Assembly (NCBI GenBank): GCA_002633025.1
Contig: NMRB01000452.1
Location: 130,938 to 194,937 of the forward strand
Source: Notospermus geniculatus
Lineage: Eukaryota; Nemertea; Pilidiophora; Heteronemertea; Lineidae
Reading direction: 5' to 3'
Length of the DNA: 64,000 nt
Below, piece after piece: positions 31,812-42,801 of this stretch (position 1 is its first letter; each line of letters starts with the position of its first letter). The translations under genes were made by a program, and so were the position numbers. The notes below the pieces were generated by a model. The model saw only the letters and a list, made by a program, of their open reading frames with translations, did no database searches and was not told where the DNA came from.

Positions 31812-32897
31812 ATGAAACTTGATGATGCAGTTAAAATTGAGGACATTGAGAACTCATACGTAAAAAGAAGCGAATTTGAAAAATTCCAGGCACAAATGAA
31901 TCTGTCAGTCGACCAAATGCAAAACAATATAAAAACAATTATGACAAAGGTGAAATCTCTTGAAACTAAACAAAACCAACTTGAGGCTCGCCTCAAAGCT
32001 CAAGAGAAGCAGTGCTCCGAAATCCTAGCAGACACAAACCGTCCTACCACAGGTCCAGGCCACGCGACTCAAGATGTGACAGTTCCGGACGAAGTCAACA
32101 TCACAACAGAAACTAAAGACAGTGATGATGAGCTGACGTTTACGAACATTCCTACGACTAATAGATTCTCAAGTCTGGCAGCCAATCCAGTCAGCGACTC
32201 TAATGGTGTGCCCCAGCAAGAACCAATGAAAGATGTTGGATCACCCACTCCACCGCCGCCTGCAACACCTCCGGACCCTAACTCAGTCACACCCGCAACC
32301 AGAGAACCCTCATTGCAATACTCGCCAGAAAGATCAGCACCAGTAAACCCAGTAAACTACGCACACGTTATTCTTGGTGCTTCTAACACGAGATTCCTGA
32401 ATCCTGGTAAACTCTTCAGGGACAGCAATTCGGGAAGACTGCATTGCTCAACCATCAATGATGCAATACTCGAAGTTAGTCGGCTGAGAGAAGACATCAC
32501 CTCAGTTTTGCTTCATGTTGGAACAAATGATGTTTCGAACGGCAACACGGAGGCTACCGATGATTATGCCCAGTTACTTGAGGCACTGGTAAGAAGGGTT
32601 GGTGTAAATAAGCTCATAGTCTGTCAAATTCCCCCTAGATTTGACAGAGGCAAAAACGAAGTAGAGGTCACAGGATTACTGAACAATTGCATTCGGGATA
32701 TGTGTTACGAGTACGGAATAACATGCATCAATCACCACACTCAATACGACAGGTCATCATTCCATAGAGATGGAATACACTACTCACGGCAGGGACAGTC
32801 AATCCTCCTTAGGAACATCATTGGAATATTGAGGCCAAGACACCCAGGGTCAAAGAGAAAGGACTTTTCCAAGAGACAGCCAGTACGAACACAATAA
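31812..32897 (+). CDS. LINE ORF1b: coiled coil plus SGNH/GDSL-like hydrolase
   Basis: The 361-codon frame begins with a heptad-rich coiled coil (residues about 15-75), then a Pro/Thr/Ser-rich linker (about 75-180, including a PPPP run), then an SGNH hydrolase domain. Its blocks are GASN at 189-192 (usual GDS nucleophile block, here with Asn instead of the Asp, Ser retained), GTND at 237-240, and DGIH at 320-323 with the catalytic Asp and His. Such esterase ORF1 proteins are known from CR1-type LINEs, where membrane or lipid contact has been suggested. The frame is intact, unlike ORF2. Confidence 0.82.
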   Translation: MKLDDAVKIEDIENSYVKRSEFEKFQAQMNLSVDQMQNNIKTIMTKVKSLETKQNQLEARLKAQEKQCSEILADTNRPTTGPGHATQDVTVPDEVNITTETKDSDDELTFTNIPTTNRFSSLAANPVSDSNGVPQQEPMKDVGSPTPPPPATPPDPNSVTPATREPSLQYSPERSAPVNPVNYAHVILGASNTRFLNPGKLFRDSNSGRLHCSTINDAILEVSRLREDITSVLLHVGTNDVSNGNTEATDDYAQLLEALVRRVGVNKLIVCQIPPRFDRGKNEVEVTGLLNNCIRDMCYEYGITCINHHTQYDRSSFHRDGIHYSRQGQSILLRNIIGILRPRHPGSKRKDFSKRQPVRTQ

Positions 32898-33512
32898 ACG
32901 CAAGTCGGACTATAGCACTCAGCCAAGGAATCGCAGATTTGAGGACAGTCATCATAACCAATTCACTCAACAGAGAAATTCGAGAGGACACGTGGATCCA
33001 AATCTAAAACTAATCCTCGAAGGTCTGATGAACTATATCAAGAATGTGTAACTTCACACTTGATCTCAGGGAAACACTATGGCTCCATATTAGCCACTTT
33101 AGTCTGATTACATGAATAAGGATTCTTTTATTATCAATCATGTCAAATTTCCAATATTCATGGTTGCATCGTCCTACGTTATAGACAAGAATTTAATCAC
33201 ATGTTGTGTTTAATATTACGGTTGTGGGGATCACCATGCTACATCATTAATGATGAGACTGAGAGTATACATGTATGTCATAATGTGTAATATTGCATTT
33301 GTGCGTAGGTATCTTGCAGAAATTCTGCACCCTTCTATCTTTTGATTGATGTTTGAAAGTATTTGTGATGTTTAAAAGTTTGACAATCATGTAAATCACA
33401 TCAAGTGATGTTTGACAATCATCGCAATGTGTGATGACTTACTAGTCACATAGTTCTAAAATTGTCTGCTCTTGTTCATAATATTGCCACTCTTTGTACA
33501 TGTTGGAAGTAA
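32898..33512 (+). other. LINE spacer between ORF1b and endonuclease
   Basis: Non-coding; T-rich with repeated gatgtttgacaatcat words (33383-33423). It holds no domain and continues the element. Confidence 0.6.
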
Positions 33513-34080
33513 GTGGGAGCTTCATCTCATTTCATTGCATTAACTCACAATACGATGATAGTGCAATTCTCCACCTGGAACATCCAGGGTCTGTCAAACT
33601 GTAAACTTCAAGATCCTATTCTGCAAGAGCTACATTCCAATAACCTACATTCCTCCTGGCAATTCCCCCAGGTTTGCTTATGTGGAAAACACATATTTTG
33701 ATGACTTGGAACATGACTTGGATGTTTGCTCTAAAAAAGGCTATGTATTAATATCTGGTGATCTAAACGCCAGAGTAGGACACAGGCAGGACTTCATCGT
33801 AAATGATTCAGCCAATTATATTCCATTACCTGCCAACTACAAGACAGATGTTAGCATCGACCGCAATAGTTTAGATCATCAGGTAAACAAAACAAGGTGA
33901 TTTTTTGGGCATGAAAACTTGCTATGCTTACAATGGTTCCAGTCTTATAGACTACTTTATAGCAGAGGCTGATTTCATGAAATTTTGTCATCACATGAGT
34001 GTGAATAATCTTACCTTACTATCTGACCATTGCTCTATCTCATTGACAATGAAATTTCCAAAAAACATACAGCATTCACG
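33513..34080 (+). pseudogene. LINE ORF2 endonuclease, internally deleted
   Basis: The endonuclease start FSTWNIQGLSNCKLQDPILQ (near 33567) is followed, after only about a dozen residues, by words from the second half: YIPPGNSPRFAYVENTYFDD in another frame, then LISGDLNARVGH (GDxN box). A third frame gives SSLIDYFIA and LLSDHCSISL. Roughly 70-90 residues of the usual domain are missing near 33630, and there is a frameshift near 33895. The endonuclease cannot work. Confidence 0.8.
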
Positions 34081-36796
34081 TCATGCATGTGATGTGGAAC
34101 AAATTGGCATTGATGAAGAACCTTGTGATAGCGTACCAACTGCATTTCGATGGGACACTGACAGCCAAGATAAATTCACTACGGCTTTAAATAGACCTGA
34201 TGTTATCAGTGAGTTTGACAATATACATAGCTTAGAAGACCCTCATGAACTAGCTGAAAAAATTGGGTCCATCATGAACAAGGCTGCTTGTTTGTCTCTC
34301 CAGAAAAAGAGGCGTTGCGGGAAGAGTGCTAAGAAACAAAACAAACCCTGGTTTACTAATTCACTGTCTGGACTAAAAAATAGGGCACTACACTATGCCA
34401 AATTGATGCAGAAAAATCCAGAGAATCCATATTTAAGAGGTAAATTCTTTACAACCAAAAAACAACTCAAGAAAGAAATGAAATTGAGAAAGAAAAACGA
34501 CTATAGCTCTCTCTTAGAGAAAATTGATTCCTACCGTGAAAATAACCCTCAAGAATACTGGAAGCTCTTACAGTCCCTGAAGAAACAGTCGTGCACAGTA
34601 GAAAGTCACTCAGAATCAGATATCACCCTCAAACAATGGGGTGACCATTTTGAAAAAATACTGAGGGCACCTAACCAGCCTGACAGAGAACACCCAACAG
34701 AACCAATCTCCTCTGTGCAACAATTCAGGTCCAACATTGCCACTTCACTGGCTGAATTCAGGGGAAAAAGAGATATTACATGCACTGGCACAGCAGTTGA
34801 AATCACTGAGAAAGAAATAATTAAAGAAGTAAAAAATCTGAAACCAAAAAAAGCTGTTGGCCCAGACTCTATATCTAATGAAATGATAAAAGCCGGTCTT
34901 CCAACACTGCTCCCTATCCTCAGAAGGATTTTCAACATGGTACTAAAAACAGGAATATTCCCAAAGTGCTGGAACATTGATCATCTAACCCCAATACACA
35001 AAAAAGGTGACAAAGACGAACCGAACAATTATAGGGGAATAAGTATCACAAGCTGTGTTGGTAAACTTTTTTGTAAAATTATAAACAATAAACTAATAAA
35101 CAAACTAGATGAAAATAATACTCTAAAACATGAACAACTAGGTTTCAGATAAAACTTCAGAACCAGTGACAATATTTTCATCCTCAAAACTCTTTTAACC
35201 AAATATCTAAACACAGGCAAAAAGAAACTCTTTACTTGTTTTGTTGACTTTTCAAAAGCCTTTGATACTGTTTGGCACGAGGGCCTCTTATACAAATTAT
35301 ATACATCAGGAATTCAAGGGCAGTTATTCCACATTATAGATAACTTATATAGAAACAATTATGCCAGAGTAAAAATCTCATCCAAATTAGGGAGAATGAT
35401 TAAACCAACACAGGGGGTCCGCCAGGGATGCCCACTTAGCCCCACGTTATTCAATATATTTTTATCTGATCTACCTGCATTCCTAAACAGTCCAATGACA
35501 GATGCAGCAGAGTTACTTGGCCACAAAATAAACTGTTTGATGTATGCAGATGACCTGCTGCTCATCTCAACAAGCGCAAAAGGCTTACAAAATCTGCTCA
35601 ACAGGCTATCACACTACAGCTCACTGTGGGGCATGAAAATTAACACAAAGAAAACAAAAGCTATGATATTTAACACACCAGGAAAATTGTTAGACAACTA
35701 CAAATTCTTGACCAATTCGGATTCCATTGAAACTGTCCAAAACTATACCTACTTGGGACTAAATATATTCTGCAATGGCAACTTTAAACAATCAATAAGT
35801 GAATTAGTAATGAAAGGCAAGAAAGCTTTCTTCAAAATGAAATCGCTGTATCCTGTCCCCCTAATACAAAAACCCAAGAATGCCTTAAAACTTTTTGACT
35901 CTCTACTATTGCCAGTAATAACTTACTGTTGCGAAATTTGGGGCTTCACTGCTCTGGACAAGCCAGAAGAAAACGTCCTAGAAACTTTCCACACCAAGTT
36001 TTGCAAACAAACACTTGGGGTTGGCCGCATGGCATCCAACTCGGCTACTAAAGCTGAGCTAGGAAGGTTCCCCCTAGCCACCCGAATTTCACATCGGATA
36101 ATTAGGTATTACCTCCACCTTCAATCCACAACAAATGAATTATTAAAAAAGAGCGTCCAGTGGCAAAACAGCCAAAGTGATACCAACTCAAACCAATTTA
36201 AAAAGTCATGGGTAGGGAAAACAAAAACTTTATTAGATAATGCTGGCTATTCATATCTATTTAATAATGCACAACTGATAGAGCCTGAACTTCCAAGATT
36301 AAAGAACAGATTCCAAGACATATTCATCCAAAATTGGCTAACCAAACTAAATGACGATTCGATCGATAACAACAACAGAACCAAAGGCAACAAACTCCGA
36401 ACATACAGAACTTTTAAACAACAATACATTTATGAACCTTACCTAGAAACTATTAATAATATTGAGAAAAGAATCGACCTAACAAAATTTAGAATTAGCA
36501 ATCACAAACTTCGAATTGAAACAGGAAGATATGAAAAACTCAACCACACTGAAAGAAAATGCCTCTTCTGCAACGCCAATCAAGTTGATGATGAACAACA
36601 CTTTCTGTACATCTGTCAGTTCCATAAAACTGAAAGAGAAGCACTTTTAAGCGATTTAAGCATCACTCATGAGGTCTTCATCAACCTGCCATTCAACGAA
36701 ATTATGTCAAACCAAGATAACACTGTCCAGATTGCCCTAGCAAAATTTATCAACTCAGGTTTCAAGAAACGTAGACAGAACAACGAGAACACATAG
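33905..36796 (+). pseudogene. LINE ORF2: linker, reverse transcriptase and C-terminal zinc finger
   Basis: One frame runs for 964 codons with a single stop (TAA at 35150-35152, after QLGFR, inside RT). RT landmarks are KAVGPDSISNEMIKAG in the fingers, FVDFSKAFDTVWH (palm A), GVRQGCPLSPTLFN (B) and YADDLLLIS (C), with all catalytic Asp present, then WGMKINTKKTKAM (D) and TYLGLNI (E). The C-terminus has CLFCNANQVDDEQHFLYIC, the CCHC-like finger usual in this group. Apart from the stop and the damaged endonuclease, the copy looks young. Confidence 0.88.
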
Positions 36797-37009
36797 GAAA
36801 TACCATTTTGTAAATATTGATAGCACTGCACCCTATCCTTTCTCTCCCTGGATGGTCAGGTACATGCCTGAGACAGATCCTAACCATCCTTCTAAATCTT
36901 TCTCCCACACTGTAGCACCAAGTTTATTCAAGAAAATCCTATATTTTATGTACTGACATATTTTATGGAGAATAAACTTAATTTGAATTTGAATTTGAAT
37001 TTGAATTTG

Positions 37010-37108
37010 TACATTCTATGCGGAATAAATTATGAAGAATGGATGCCAAATATGGAAATCAAGATGGCGTAGCCTGGTGTGAAAAAAAAATTCGCCTATC
37101 CCAAACCC
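37010..37108 (+). repeat. Repeat directly after the LINE tail
   Basis: It matches 29752-29832 in reverse orientation (ggaataaattatgaagaat, caagatggcgtagcctggtg). See that entry. Confidence 0.75.
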
Positions 37109-37619
37109 ACCAAAACCCCAGGTTTCGTGCGCGTACACCTCTTTTGGGCTGTGTCTAACAGACTCGTGTTTGAAAACCCCGTGTTTATTAGACCCGCCGA
37201 GCTCACCGGGGATAATTCAGACAGGTGTGTCACCCAGGCTTTTAGATTGGTGTAAGCGCAATAACTCGGCAATTACTACTATCAAACCCGGCGGCAGATG
37301 GCGCGGTGAGTGTGTTACGTATTGCGCATTCGCTATAAACCAAAACCCCGCGAAATCTGAGCCGCAGGCGCGACTTCTCTCGCCATGTTTATTAACTAAT
37401 GAAATGTACTGAAAATAGGTGTAAGCGCGTGGCGTTTTTTTTTCATCGGGGAAGACCAGTGTCTTAAAAAAAACACCAATTTGAGATAGGTTGAACTAAG
37501 GCTTAAGTATAAGGGAAATTGAGTGACCATGAAGATGGTGACGCGAGAGCGACGTTTTTTCCGTTTTGTTTTTCATTTTTGTTTTTTTTAATTCATAGTA
37601 AATGAACGAGCTCGTTCAT
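37109..37619. other. No gene recognised
   Basis: Short frames only, T-rich runs near 37550-37590. No element ends found. Confidence 0.5.
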
Positions 37620-37840
37620 ACTTTATAGAAATCCTGACAATTTAGTGGAATATTGGAACAAGTTAAGTAATAACATTGAACGCGTTGTGGATACCTATGG
37701 TTCTGGTAAAATTGTTCTTATGGGTGATTTAAACGAGAATCTTTTTAATCCTAATCTGAGGCATTTAAGAAATATAATATTAAAGTTTGGTATGGTCCAG
37801 TTGGTAACTGAGCCGACCAGTCATTCACATTCAGATTAAA
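37620..37840 (+). pseudogene. Endonuclease fragment of another LINE
   Basis: A plus-strand frame reads YRNPDNLVEYWNKLSNNIER, then KIVLMGDLNENLFNPNLR and FGMVQLVTEPTSHSHSD. This fits the middle of a LINE endonuclease (YRPP start, GDxN box, F-L-Q-x-V-x-x-PTR block). It differs from the endonucleases at 2.2 kb and 33.6 kb. It stops at the start of the Harbinger region. Inactive. Confidence 0.7.
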
Positions 37841-39172
37841 TCCGCTCACCCAACTTTAAAAAGTTTTAAATTTCTCTACAGGACGACACAAGGGAGAATG
37901 TCGCCGACCTCTTCTTTTACATTTCGAGAAGATCGGTCCCAGCATCGGGAAGCAAGATACCAAGTTCCGGGTAGCAATAACACCGGGAGAGAGACTGTCG
38001 CTGACGCCGAAATTGCTGGCCACTGGTACGTCCTCTAATAATAGAAGAAAAGAACTGATATTAGACAATGATGAAATTTAGTGATTATTATGAAAATTAA
38101 TTCAGTATGAAAATGTCTCGCTTTTTTATGCATATTACTTTCAACTTTTTTCTGTCATTTACTGTCGCCGCACCAACAATATCATTGTATTTTTTTGTAT
38201 TGATTTCGTTTTCTTCTAGGCGTGAAAAGTCGTTTATTAAGCCATCAGTACCTCGTGAGCAAAAGCACTGTGCCCTACATCATACATGAGACTTGCCGAG
38301 CAATTTGGAATATCATAGGGATAGAGTGTGTGAAGGTGTATTTTTTAAAAATATTATACATTATTGTATTACTTCAAACCTTTTCTTAAAATATAACCCT
38401 ATGCGATAAGATAGGTCTATACAAGACATGCAAGGTTCACTGGTTAATATTTCTGTTCAAAATTGTTTAATTACTTAGCAGGCAATTATACATCCATTTT
38501 TCCACTCCTAATACAGCTACCACAGACATGTGCTGAATGGCTTGGTGTCGCAAAACAGTTCGGCGATAGGTGGCACTACCCCACCGCCATCGGCGCATTG
38601 GAGGGAAAGCATGCGAGGATCAAGAAACCTAAGAAGTCTGGCAGCCTGTATTATAACTACAAGCAATACCATAGTATCGTGCTCATGGTCCTCGTAAATT
38701 CCAACTACGATTTCATGCACGTGGATGTGGGCAGTGAAGGCAAGGTCACCGACGGCGGAGTTTGGCGACAAACAACATTATTCCACGGCATTGAATCAGG
38801 AGAAGTGGAACTCCCCGAGAGCATCCGACTATACCAGGGACAGATGTGTGCGTCACCCCACACTTCGTGGCGGATGACGCCTTTCCGATGTCCCGCGAAA
38901 GTTAAAGCCCTACCCGAAACGCATGGAGACCGAGGAGGCCATTTACAACTACCGCTTATCAAGGGCTACAAGAATCGTAGAAAACACATTTGGGATAATG
39001 TCAAGTAGATTTGCGGTCTTCCAGGGTGAGATTGATATGAAGCCTGAGAATGTGGAATACGTTGTATTGGCGGCTTGTGCCATGCACAATACTCTTCGCA
39101 GAATGAATGGCAGATCATACATGGCTCCTGGTTCGGTAGACTACGAGGATGTGGACAACAACTGCACACCAG

Positions 39173-40158
39173 GGGCCGTATGCATAAGACATCTTGCTCC
39201 TTAACTTAGTTTTTCCATTAAGACCGCTAAGGATTCCTTACAGAAGGACTTTTCTTAAGGGATATGCATAAAACGTCGCAAGGTAAACCTTAGGGATGTA
39301 TTTTCTCTCAAGTCTAAGAAACTTCCTTAAATTCTAAGTTATCAATTATGCCACACATCTCAGCAAATCGGAGCGACCATTACAAACACATTCAATCTAA
39401 ATTGGTTCGGTAAGTGATTGCGTAATCTTGTCCAGAGAAGGTTTCTTAGTGACTGAGGAAACTCCTTAAGTTTTTACTGAAAATGCCCAACGCCACAAGG
39501 CGTAACTCGAGGTCTGCATGCATTGAACCGTCGTGTATCTACTTAAGGTACCTTTGGAGGTACCTTAAAGCCTCGCTTATGTCGCCCTACGCTGTGATAG
39601 AAATAGCGTCAACAAGTTGCAACTGGTAACTTATGTCGCCACCGACAAGAAAAATACCGATCGGTCGCAACTACCTGGAACTAGGTTATCGGCGTCTTTT
39701 GAGTGCTTATGTCGACAAAGATTTCCTTTGATTTTCAGTGACGTGGTGATTAGGTCACGTGGTCACGGTAGGCCACGTGGAGTGCAAAGCGAATTTCATT
39801 GGCTGTCTTCAGGATACAGTTGTCAACTAGTCGCTGAAGTTGAACATGTGCGACTTTCAGGATCTGCATATTTTTAGTTGGCAACTAGTTACTCGCTGAC
39901 GCCCGGGAGCTTATGTCTCCTAGTAGTTGTGACTAATTAGTTCCAACTACGCGCCGATTATCAGTTGCAAACTAGTTCTGACTGTACGTAAGGGCGACAT
40001 AAGCGAGGCTTATGATAAGGAATGATTTGAGGGAATTTCCTTACCTTAAGACTGTTTATGCATACCACATAAGAAAAGGGTAATTCTTAGGACAAAACTT
40101 AAGAGAAATTCTTTGATTTAAGGGAAATTTTACATAAGATGTTTTATGCATACGGCCC
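39173..40158. mobile_element. 986-bp Harbinger-type non-autonomous element inside the transposase gene
   Basis: The ends are inverted (gggccgtatgcataagacat at the left; atgttttatgcatacggccc at the right). CAG is duplicated at the borders (39170-39172 and 40159-40161). Removing the element and one CAG leaves ACACCAGGAC, close to the ACACCWGG-type target known for some Harbinger elements with CWG duplications, and keeps the transposase frame open. The inside is rich in cttaag words and holds a second, nested element. Confidence 0.85.
39570..40009. mobile_element. Nested inverted-repeat element, 440 bp
   Basis: Left end gcctcgcttatgtcgccc, right end gggcgacataagcgaggc, exact inverses. Inside are further gcttatgtc words (39630, 39706, 39910) and gtcacgtgg palindromes. 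It lies within the 986-bp element, so it is the youngest of the nest. No transposase. Confidence 0.8.
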
Positions 40159-40447
40159 CAGGACAGTGGAGGCAACAAGCCACTGTGGATCACGTCACGA
40201 CGTCAAACCCGCCGACGGTCACAACCCTTCACGGGCAACAAAGAAAACCAGAAGATGGCAGAGTATTTCTGCAATGTGTGCGCCGTCTCCTGTCAAAACA
40301 ACGTGATCACGAACGCCTTCCACAACACCATGAGGCACTTGGGATACAGGATGTAGCCAGGTATAATATTTGGTCAATAATGAATCAAATACCGGTACGT
40401 ATGTACGGGTAGACATACATACCACTTTACCAATGGGTAGTAGATGT

Positions 40448-42160
40448 TTAATATGGCGCAGATCCACTTAGGATAACTCTGTGGGTCGGCGAGACTTCTT
40501 GACCCAAGCCAGCAACATCTGCCCTCGGTGATGGTTGAAGGGCAGCTTGTTGTCTTTGCGGCCCAATTGCTGGTGAATTCGGGTACTCAAGTAATGACTT
40601 TTCGATGGCTGCCTGGGATGATATCACTTGTGTACGCTTGGGTGTCTGTGGAAAGACTTGAACTTGGTCTTGCTGCTGTTGAACAATATTAGCCAGGGGA
40701 ACAAGTTGTTGGTTCTGCACTATTGGTGGCTGAAAATGCTGTACATAGAGGCCTTGTTGGATAACTTGATGCTGCTGTTGCTGCTGGGTTATAGGCTGTA
40801 CATACGAGGTTTGAGCAACGAACTGTGGCTGTGATTTGGAGGGGACCCATCTCCCTTTACAAGCCTGCAGTACTAGTGTATCGATCTGAAGTTTTAATTG
40901 TTCCCGAATGTCCGTGTGAACTGTCTTGATTTTTCTTGCCCAGCAATTTACCCCACAGTGCATCGGGATCCTCATCAGCCTGGGCACGTCAAAGGGCCTC
41001 CTCCTGGTGCTTTGAAGAAAACAAATGGCTTATCATAGCAGCATAGTCTAGCATACATAGTATTCATTAAATGTATGTCCTTATACAAGACATTGCATGT
41101 TTGAAATATTTTACAGGTCCTCCTGATCTCACCAAGAAGACAAGTTGCTACTGTGTTCAACACCACCTATGTACAGTTAAGCCCGAATTTATTCATACCC
41201 CATGAAAACTTACAGGAAAAGTATTTAGAAAATACCTATCAGTTGCACTGCACATCTGCGGCTTCATTTATTGATTTTCAGTCGAAATGTACATGAAATT
41301 GAAACATATTGTGAAAATATCATGAAGATATCACAATTTCAAAATATCATGAAAAAGCTGGCTGTCGAAAATTTCAGATATTTGATTCGAAATTGATTTC
41401 ATTTCATACAACCAACCTCCTCATGGAACCTTTGTGACGAAATATTGGCGTGAATATACCTGTTCGTTTTTGCTGTATAATTTTGAAGAACTGCATGGTT
41501 TTGAAGCCTTTTTCTTCTTTTTTGCCATATTCAAATTATAGTATCTAACATGATTGAACAAGTCAGAAAATACGTGGAATCTTTTTTCCTTTGACCCTGT
41601 GGGCCTGATGGCATGAAATTTGTTTCAAAAGTCTTGAAATTATCAAAGTATCTTTGAAAATTCAATTGATATTTTGCAATTTCACTAAACCGAAGTGAGA
41701 TTTTCAAAAACTTTCTTCACAGAATTTTCAGAATCGGTCATAGGATGATGTGATGTCCATTTCGAATCAAATATTTGACATTTTAGAAAGTTAGTTTTTT
41801 TATGATATTTTGAAATTGTGATATTACACTGATATTTTGACCATATTTTTTAAATCTCTGTACATTCCGATTAAAAGTCATTCAGTGAAGCATAATACGT
41901 GTCAATTCAGCTGATGTGTATTTTCTAAACATTCCTTCTAAAATTTTTCATGGGGTTTGAATAAATTCGGCCTTAACTCTACACTCTACAGCGTCAAAAC
42001 CCACTCACCTTCACAGCTCTGTCCACGGCTTGTTTCAACTCCAGGCTTATGGAGTCATCACCATCCGCGGCAGTGCCACAATCAGACTTTGGCTTCTTGG
42101 TGCTCTGGGCCTCCTCGTCAATGAACAGATTCATTCCTCTTCGCTCCTCTATGCATAACA
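40448..42160 (-). pseudogene. Polyglutamine-tailed protein, possible Harbinger Myb-like partner
   Basis: The upstream exon (42160-42009, minus) reads MNLFIDEEAQSTKKPKSDCG and ELKQAVDRAVK and ends at a gtgagt donor. The downstream exon starts near 41018 after ttcttcaaag; in phase it gives HQEEAL, a TGA, then RAQADEDPDALWGKLLGKK. After a one-base insertion in an A run comes IREQLKLQIDTLVLQA, then a Gln-rich tail to 40448. PIF/Harbinger elements often carry a convergent gene for a Myb/SANT-like or similar DNA-binding partner, and the position fits. The domain itself is not clear enough to name. Confidence 0.5.
41181..41972. mobile_element. 792-bp fold-back element in the intron
   Basis: TTAA stands on both sides (41177-41180, 41973-41976). 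Left end gcccgaatttattca, right end tgaataaattcggcc, with pairing continuing inward (accccatgaaaa with ttttcatggggt; atatcacaatttcaaaatat with its reverse near 41800-41830). It makes up most of the intron of the polyQ gene. AT-rich, non-coding. Confidence 0.8.
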
Positions 42161-42713
42161 TCACATTATCATTCCTAGAATATGTCTACGTAGACAATTT
42201 AATAGTGTTCGGTTTTCCATTTTCCATTGGCAGTTAGAAGTTCAGCTCAGTAATGAGTATTGCGACAGAAAATCCATAAAACTACATAATCAAAGGTACC
42301 TCTCATTTTCCTTATGTTAACATTCATTATTAGCTACGCTGGTCTTTAGCCAGCGTAGCTTTACAAATGACCCTTGCTCTCTCTGAGCCAGTAATGGCTT
42401 TAACGTTACGAGAAAGTAGTGCCACACATGACCCCTGTAATCTGTCACTTCTTGCTTGACGACCTAACTACGCCAAAATTTGTAATGGAGGAATGACTTG
42501 AATAGGAAATCACCAGATAAAACTAGAACTGTGAAATTTGCTTGACAGCAAATTTGATGGTCCCTACATCAGAAAATGGAAATTGAATGAAGAAAGGGCA
42601 AGGAGGGGTGTGACTGTGGCACAGCAGTCAGGTTCTTGGGGTTCCTCCTGGAATGTCTTCTTGGTGAAGGACACATGCAGGGTAGGCAGATAGAGAGGAA
42701 GGGCAGACAAATG
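42161..42713. other. No gene; short perfect hairpin at 42333-42361
   Basis: agctacgctgg is repeated inverted as ccagcgtagct with a loop of a few bases. The remainder is non-coding. Confidence 0.6.
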
Positions 42714-42801
42714 AGGGGCATGGGCGGGGAGGGCGGGGCAGGGGCGGGGGCGGGGGTGAGGCAGGGAAGAGGCCAGGCGGGAAAGGGGGCTGGGCGGGGA
42801 C
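42714..42801 (+). other. G-run cluster, potential quadruplex DNA
   Basis: More than ten runs of three to five Gs occur in under 90 bases on the plus strand (gggcggggagggcggggcag and onward). The spacing of one to a few bases fits G-quadruplex rules. A reading frame across it (Gly/Arg-rich) is a by-product of composition. Confidence 0.75.

Larger units (their letters stand above)
30610..37010 (+). mobile_element. Nearly full-length LINE with SGNH-type ORF1 and EN/RT ORF2
   Basis: In order on the plus strand: a 5' leader, ORF1a (30956-31699), ORF1b with coiled coil and SGNH hydrolase (31812-32897), a spacer, endonuclease remnants (33513-33900 and the start of the next frame), ORF2 with RT (33905-36796), and a tail of about five AATTTG units (36981-37009) after an aataaa. 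This is the layout of CR1-superfamily LINEs that carry an esterase-like ORF1. It is disabled by a deletion and frameshift in the endonuclease and a stop codon in RT. The 5' boundary is a guess. Confidence 0.88.
37882..40412 (+). pseudogene. PIF/Harbinger transposase gene with introns, interrupted by a transposon
   Basis: Exon 1 (37882-38025) encodes HFEKIGPSIGKQDTKFR and AITPGERLSL up to LATG and ends at a gtacgt donor. Exon 2 (38220-38335) follows a ttcttctag acceptor in matching phase and encodes the helix-turn-helix (YLVSKSTVPYIIHETCRAIW). Exon 3 begins at 38517 after tacag and encodes WHYPTAIGALEGKH, SGSLYYNYKQYHSIVLM and VDVGSEGKVTDGG. After frameshifts near 38840-38900 come FVADDAFPM, LKPYPKR and RLSRATRIVENTFGIMSSRF. 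The first catalytic Asp (DGKH) is Glu here. At 39173 a 986-bp element enters; beyond it, GQWRQQATV continues the frame. The transposase would cut and paste GGGCC-ended elements; this copy is dead. Confidence 0.85.
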
